Positions 56,369 to 59,038 of a stretch of DNA of 59,038 bases are shown piece after piece. The position numbers were made by a program, and so were the translations under genes. Below the pieces are notes generated by a model. That model was not told the origin of the DNA. It saw nothing but the letters and a program-made list of their open reading frames with translations, and made no database searches. How positions within the stretch are numbered: position 1 is the stretch's first letter; every line of letters starts with the position of its first letter. The stretch covers positions 1 to 59,038 of the forward strand of contig UBMU01000010.1 in the NCBI GenBank assembly GCA_900466605.1. The letters are read 5' to 3'. The stretch comes from Hyphomicrobiales bacterium (GTDB lineage: Bacteria; Pseudomonadota; Alphaproteobacteria; Rhizobiales; Rhizobiaceae).

Positions 56369-57202
56369 ATGTCGGATCAGCGCACCATCATCGTGACCGG
56401 ATGCTCTTCCGGCATCGGCGCACACTGTGCCCGCGCGTTGAAAGCCGATGGTTGGCGCGTCTTTGCCACCGTCCGCAAATTCGATGATCTGGCGCCGCTG
56501 GAAGCCGACGGCATCGAGGCCTTCCGCATGGACTACACGCGCACCGACACGATCTCGGATCTCGTGCGCGACGTAACGGCGCTGACCGGCGGACGCGTCG
56601 ATGCACTGTTCAACAACGGCGCCTACGGACAGCCAGGCGCCGTCGAGGATCTTCCGACCGAGGCTTTGCGCGCTCAATTCGAAACGAACGTCTTCGGCTG
56701 GCACGAGTTGACGCGCCAGATCGTTCCTCTGATGCGCAAGCGTGGCCAGGGCCGGATCATTCAGTGCTCATCGATCCTCGGCATCGTTCCGTATCGGTTC
56801 CGCGGTGCCTACACCGCCTCCAAATTCGCTCTCGAAGGTCTCAGCATCAGCCTTCGCATGGAGCTGCAGGGTAGCGGCATTCATGTGAGCCTGATCGAGC
56901 CGGGCCCGATCGCCTCCCGCTTCACGGCAAACGCGCTGGCAAAGATCAACGAGTATATCGACGTCAAGAATTCGGTGCATGCGGCAGATTACCGCCGTCA
57001 GCTTGCACGGCTTGACGGATCAGGCCGTCCCAATCGACATAAGCTTGGTCCGGAGGCTGTTTATACCGTACTGAAGCATGCATTGAACTCGAACAATCCG
57101 AAACCACATTACCCCGTAACCACGCCTGCAAAGCAGGGTATGGTGCTGAAGAGGCTGCTGCCTGCTGACCTTTTCTACCGCCTGATGCGCTGGGTGGACT
57201 GA
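56369..57202 (+). CDS. SDR family oxidoreductase
   Basis: A 277-aa short-chain dehydrogenase of the 'retinol dehydrogenase-like' or classical type. Motifs: TIIVTGCSSGIGAHCARALK (cofactor loop), FNNGAYG, CSSILG (Ser) and YTASKFALEGLS (catalytic Tyr and Lys). It has a longer C-terminal part than typical SDRs (about 60 extra residues). The start at 56369 has CAGGAA upstream. Divergent from the YihY gene, followed by a small membrane-protein gene. Confidence 0.9.
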   Translation: MSDQRTIIVTGCSSGIGAHCARALKADGWRVFATVRKFDDLAPLEADGIEAFRMDYTRTDTISDLVRDVTALTGGRVDALFNNGAYGQPGAVEDLPTEALRAQFETNVFGWHELTRQIVPLMRKRGQGRIIQCSSILGIVPYRFRGAYTASKFALEGLSISLRMELQGSGIHVSLIEPGPIASRFTANALAKINEYIDVKNSVHAADYRRQLARLDGSGRPNRHKLGPEAVYTVLKHALNSNNPKPHYPVTTPAKQGMVLKRLLPADLFYRLMRWVD

Positions 57203-57222
57203 TCAAGAAAGCCAAAGCCAGC

Positions 57223-57426
57223 ATGTCCACGGTCACCTACATTCTCGCGATCATCGTTATGGGCATCGTCGCCCTGGTCCTGATTCGTGGTCTCTTCAAC
57301 ATGTTGAAGGGCGGCGATCCGAATCTTTCCAACAAGCTGATGCAGCTGCGCGTCCTGCTGCAGACGATCGCGGTGATCCTCATCATGCTGACGCTCTGGC
57401 TGACCGGTGGCGGCCGCCCTAGCTAA
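57223..57426 (+). CDS. Twin-transmembrane (HIG1-like) small protein
   Basis: A 67-aa protein with two helices (YILAIIVMGIVALVLIRGLF and LLQTIAVILIMLTLWLTGGG) joined by a short loop containing LKGGDPNLSNKLMQLRVLLQ. This is the twin-TM/HIG1-domain pattern seen widely in alphaproteobacteria, and related to cytochrome-oxidase factors in mitochondria. It is 24 bp upstream of the adenosyltransferase gene; the order is common in rhizobia. Confidence 0.88.
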   Translation: MSTVTYILAIIVMGIVALVLIRGLFNMLKGGDPNLSNKLMQLRVLLQTIAVILIMLTLWLTGGGRPS

Positions 57427-57450
57427 GTCAGAAGTGAGAGGGGGATAGCC

Positions 57451-58029
57451 ATGGTAAGGCTCAACAAGATCTACACGAAGACGGGCGACGACGGCACGAC
57501 GGCGCTTGTTTCCGGCCCGCGCCGTCTGAAATACGATCTGCGCGTCGAGGCCTTCGGCACCATCGACGAGGCGAACTCAGCCATCGGCGTCTCGCGCCTT
57601 CATATGCAGGGCATGCCCGTCTTGGACCGCATGCTGATGCTGATCCAGAACGACCTCTTCGACCTTGGTGCAGACCTTGCAACACCTGATGATGGCAAGC
57701 CACCCGCACACGAGCCCCTACGCATCGTCGATAGCCAGGTCGCGCGCATCGAAAACGACATCGACGAGCTGAACGCGGACCTGCAGCCCTTGAAGTCCTT
57801 TGTGCTGCCGGGCGGGCACTCGGCTGCGGCTCACCTTCATCTTGCCCGCACAATCGCACGCCGCGCTGAGCGGTTTATGGTCGAGCTTGCCCGAACCGAT
57901 GGCGAGATCGTTAGCGACGCCGCACTGAAATATGTCAATCGTCTTTCGGATTTCCTTTTCGTCGCCGCCCGCCACGCCAATGACCGCGGCCACGCGGATG
58001 TACTTTGGGTTCCAGGAAAAAACAGATAG
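57451..58029 (+). CDS. Cob(I)alamin adenosyltransferase, PduO type
   Basis: A 192-aa ATP:corrinoid adenosyltransferase of the PduO/MMAB type, which makes adenosylcobalamin. Signature at the N-terminus: KIYTKTGDDGTTALVSGPRR, then YDLRVEAFGTIDEANSAIG. The C-terminal helix HLARTIARRAERFMVELART is typical and contains the conserved Arg-Arg-Ala-Glu-Arg block. Start at 57451; the ribosome binding site is GAGGGGGA. It overlaps nothing but is followed closely by the rhomboid gene. Confidence 0.95.
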   Translation: MVRLNKIYTKTGDDGTTALVSGPRRLKYDLRVEAFGTIDEANSAIGVSRLHMQGMPVLDRMLMLIQNDLFDLGADLATPDDGKPPAHEPLRIVDSQVARIENDIDELNADLQPLKSFVLPGGHSAAAHLHLARTIARRAERFMVELARTDGEIVSDAALKYVNRLSDFLFVAARHANDRGHADVLWVPGKNR

Positions 58030-58061
58030 GCTCCGTGACGCGAACGCCAGGGGCAGGCTTC

Positions 58062-58850
58062 ATGTTCATACCGCTGCACGATGCCAATACACTGAAGCAC
58101 ATCAAGGTCCAGTGGGTCACCATGGGGCTGATCGCGCTCAATGTCGCGGTATGGCTGTTCACCGGTGTCGTCGCCAGTCCATCGGCGTCGCAGGCAACGA
58201 TCGTCGGCCTCGGCTACATCCCGGCGGTTGCCTTTCACTATGCGACGCTGGAGCCGGCACTGGCCTTCACCCCGGAACCGCTGACCTACATCACCTATTC
58301 CTTCGTGCATTCCGGTTTCTGGCACCTCGCACCGAACATGCTCTTCCTTTGGGTCTTCGGCGACAATGTCGAGGACGCGATGGGGCACCTTCGTTTCCTC
58401 GTCTTCTACCTGCTCTGCGCCGCCGCCGGGGCTCTCGTCCACGGCCTGGTGGGCACGACATCGGAAGCGCCGCTTGTGGGCGCCTCCGGCGCGATCTCAG
58501 GCGTGGTCACGGCCTACGTCGTCTTGCATCCGCGCGTGAAGGTCTGGGTGCTGGTGCTGATGCGCGTGCCTTTGCCGCTACCGGCCTTCGTTCCGCTGCT
58601 TCTCTGGATCGGCCAGCAATTCGTGATGTTGCTGCTGGAACCGGATGGCAGCATCTCCTGGGGTGCGCATGTCGGCGGCATCATTGCCGGCGGCCTGCTG
58701 GTTCTTCTCATGCGACGCCGCGGCGTCCCCCTCTTCGATCGCGAAGTCGTCACCCCGAGGGCCGTCAGGGACCGCCCCATGCCCAACCCAAATATGGTCG
58801 CGGCGCCCGGCCAGCAATTGCGCCCTCGCCTTCCCTGGGATAAGCAATAA
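58062..58850 (+). CDS. Rhomboid family intramembrane serine protease
   Basis: A 262-aa membrane protease with six helices. The catalytic Ser lies in LVGASGAISGVVTAYVVLHP and the catalytic His in SWGAHVGGIIAGGLLVLLM. The loop-1 signature FWHLAPNMLFLWVFGDNVED is also intact. The start at 58062 has AGGGGCAGG upstream; the frame opens at 58005, overlapping the adenosyltransferase stop. Natural substrates unknown. It precedes the probable etfB gene. Confidence 0.95.
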   Translation: MFIPLHDANTLKHIKVQWVTMGLIALNVAVWLFTGVVASPSASQATIVGLGYIPAVAFHYATLEPALAFTPEPLTYITYSFVHSGFWHLAPNMLFLWVFGDNVEDAMGHLRFLVFYLLCAAAGALVHGLVGTTSEAPLVGASGAISGVVTAYVVLHPRVKVWVLVLMRVPLPLPAFVPLLLWIGQQFVMLLLEPDGSISWGAHVGGIIAGGLLVLLMRRRGVPLFDREVVTPRAVRDRPMPNPNMVAAPGQQLRPRLPWDKQ

Positions 58851-58858
58851 CTCCAATA

Positions 58859-58880
58859 TTGACGTGAACGTAAACGTAAT
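58859..58880 (+). promoter_or_regulatory. LiuR-like operator before probable etfB
   Basis: TTGACGTGAACGTAAACGTA followed by AT: three ACGT units at 9- and 7-bp steps, overlapping a -35-like TTGACG box and followed by an A/T-rich TATATT. MerR-family LiuR sites in proteobacteria have this tandem ACGT, TTGACGT...ACGT character and control branched-chain amino-acid catabolism and electron-transfer flavoprotein genes. This is an inference from pattern memory. Confidence 0.45.
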
Positions 58881-59020
58881 ATATTCACGGCTCAATTTGC
58901 CTGTCTGCGTCATGGAAGCGTTGTGTTTGGAGGAAAAACGCGTATCCATGTCGCCATTCGACAATCGGAGCAGCGCCAAAACGCGCATTTTCTTGGCGAA
59001 AGAGTTGAAGGAAGGACCCC

Positions 59021-59038
59021 ATGAAAATTCTCGTCCCC
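59021..59038 (+). CDS. etfB: Probable electron-transfer flavoprotein beta subunit (partial)
   Basis: Only six codons are present (MKILVP) before the window ends. GAAGGA lies just upstream. EtfB proteins begin MKILVPVKRV, and in rhizobia etfB often follows the adenosyltransferase and rhomboid genes. A tandem ACGT site upstream fits too. The rest of the gene is outside the window, so this is a position-based guess. Confidence 0.5.

Overview
The window looks like chromosome from a rhizobial alphaproteobacterium, most like Sinorhizobium/Ensifer or a close Rhizobiaceae relative. The signs are high GC content, tightly packed genes with many 4-bp ATGA overlaps, and the order M23 peptidase, clpB, DUF4167, prmC, prfA, ptsP, lysC, ubiG. 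A second conserved stretch is mutT, GNAT, argJ, parvulin, secA. The species assignment is inference from gene content. Nothing here points to a plasmid or phage: I see no integrase, transposase, insertion sequence, CRISPR array or rRNA.

Layout. 0.3-4.9 kb: envelope M23 peptidase and ClpB, convergent around a shared terminator. 5.1-10.4 kb: an accessory-looking block with a periplasmic orphan, a DUF1254/DUF1214 protein, a Tat-exported sulfatase and a second M23 peptidase. 10.8-17.6 kb: DUF4167, prmC-prfA, ptsP and lysC, all on the minus strand. 18.0-23.5 kb: a signalling cluster (SARP-type wHTH/TPR regulator, 72-aa protein, CHASE2 cyclase, FecR protein) lying between lysC and ubiG. 24.5-26.8 kb: an operon of SDR fused to SEC-C, stand-alone E2-type acyltransferase and isoprenylcysteine-methyltransferase-like membrane protein. 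26.8-28.4 kb: lipoproteins and an L,D-transpeptidase. 28.7-34.7 kb: SDR, DUF1178/nitrilase/glutaredoxin/comF, a methyltransferase, an orphan Flp pilin, mutT and GNAT. 34.7-39.9 kb: argJ, parvulin and secA. 40.0-44.5 kb: a flippase/FemAB-type pair and an acyl-CoA synthetase. 44.6-48.5 kb: aldo/keto reductase, methyltransferase and a TetR/MFS divergon. 48.6 kb: tRNA-Leu(CAA). 48.7-53.2 kb: GT39, a CPA2 antiporter with a cNMP domain, a YqaA-type protein and DsbB. 53.2-59.0 kb: HNH nuclease, AlkA, GluQRS, YihY, SDR, twin-TM protein, cobalamin adenosyltransferase, rhomboid, and the first codons of a probable etfB.

The most interesting parts are: (i) the SARP/72-aa/CHASE2-cyclase/FecR cluster, which has direct repeats in front of the cyclase; (ii) a nearly identical 16-bp operator-like motif before both the sulfatase and the DUF1254 gene; (iii) the SDR-SEC-C/E2/ICMT operon, a gene combination I do not recognise; (iv) a duplicated perfect or near-perfect operator in the tetR-MFS divergon; and (v) a LiuR-like site in front of the probable etfB. 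Many starts were moved inward from the longest possible frame because a ribosome binding site and a signal peptide or domain boundary support the shorter form. Each such choice is stated in the entry.
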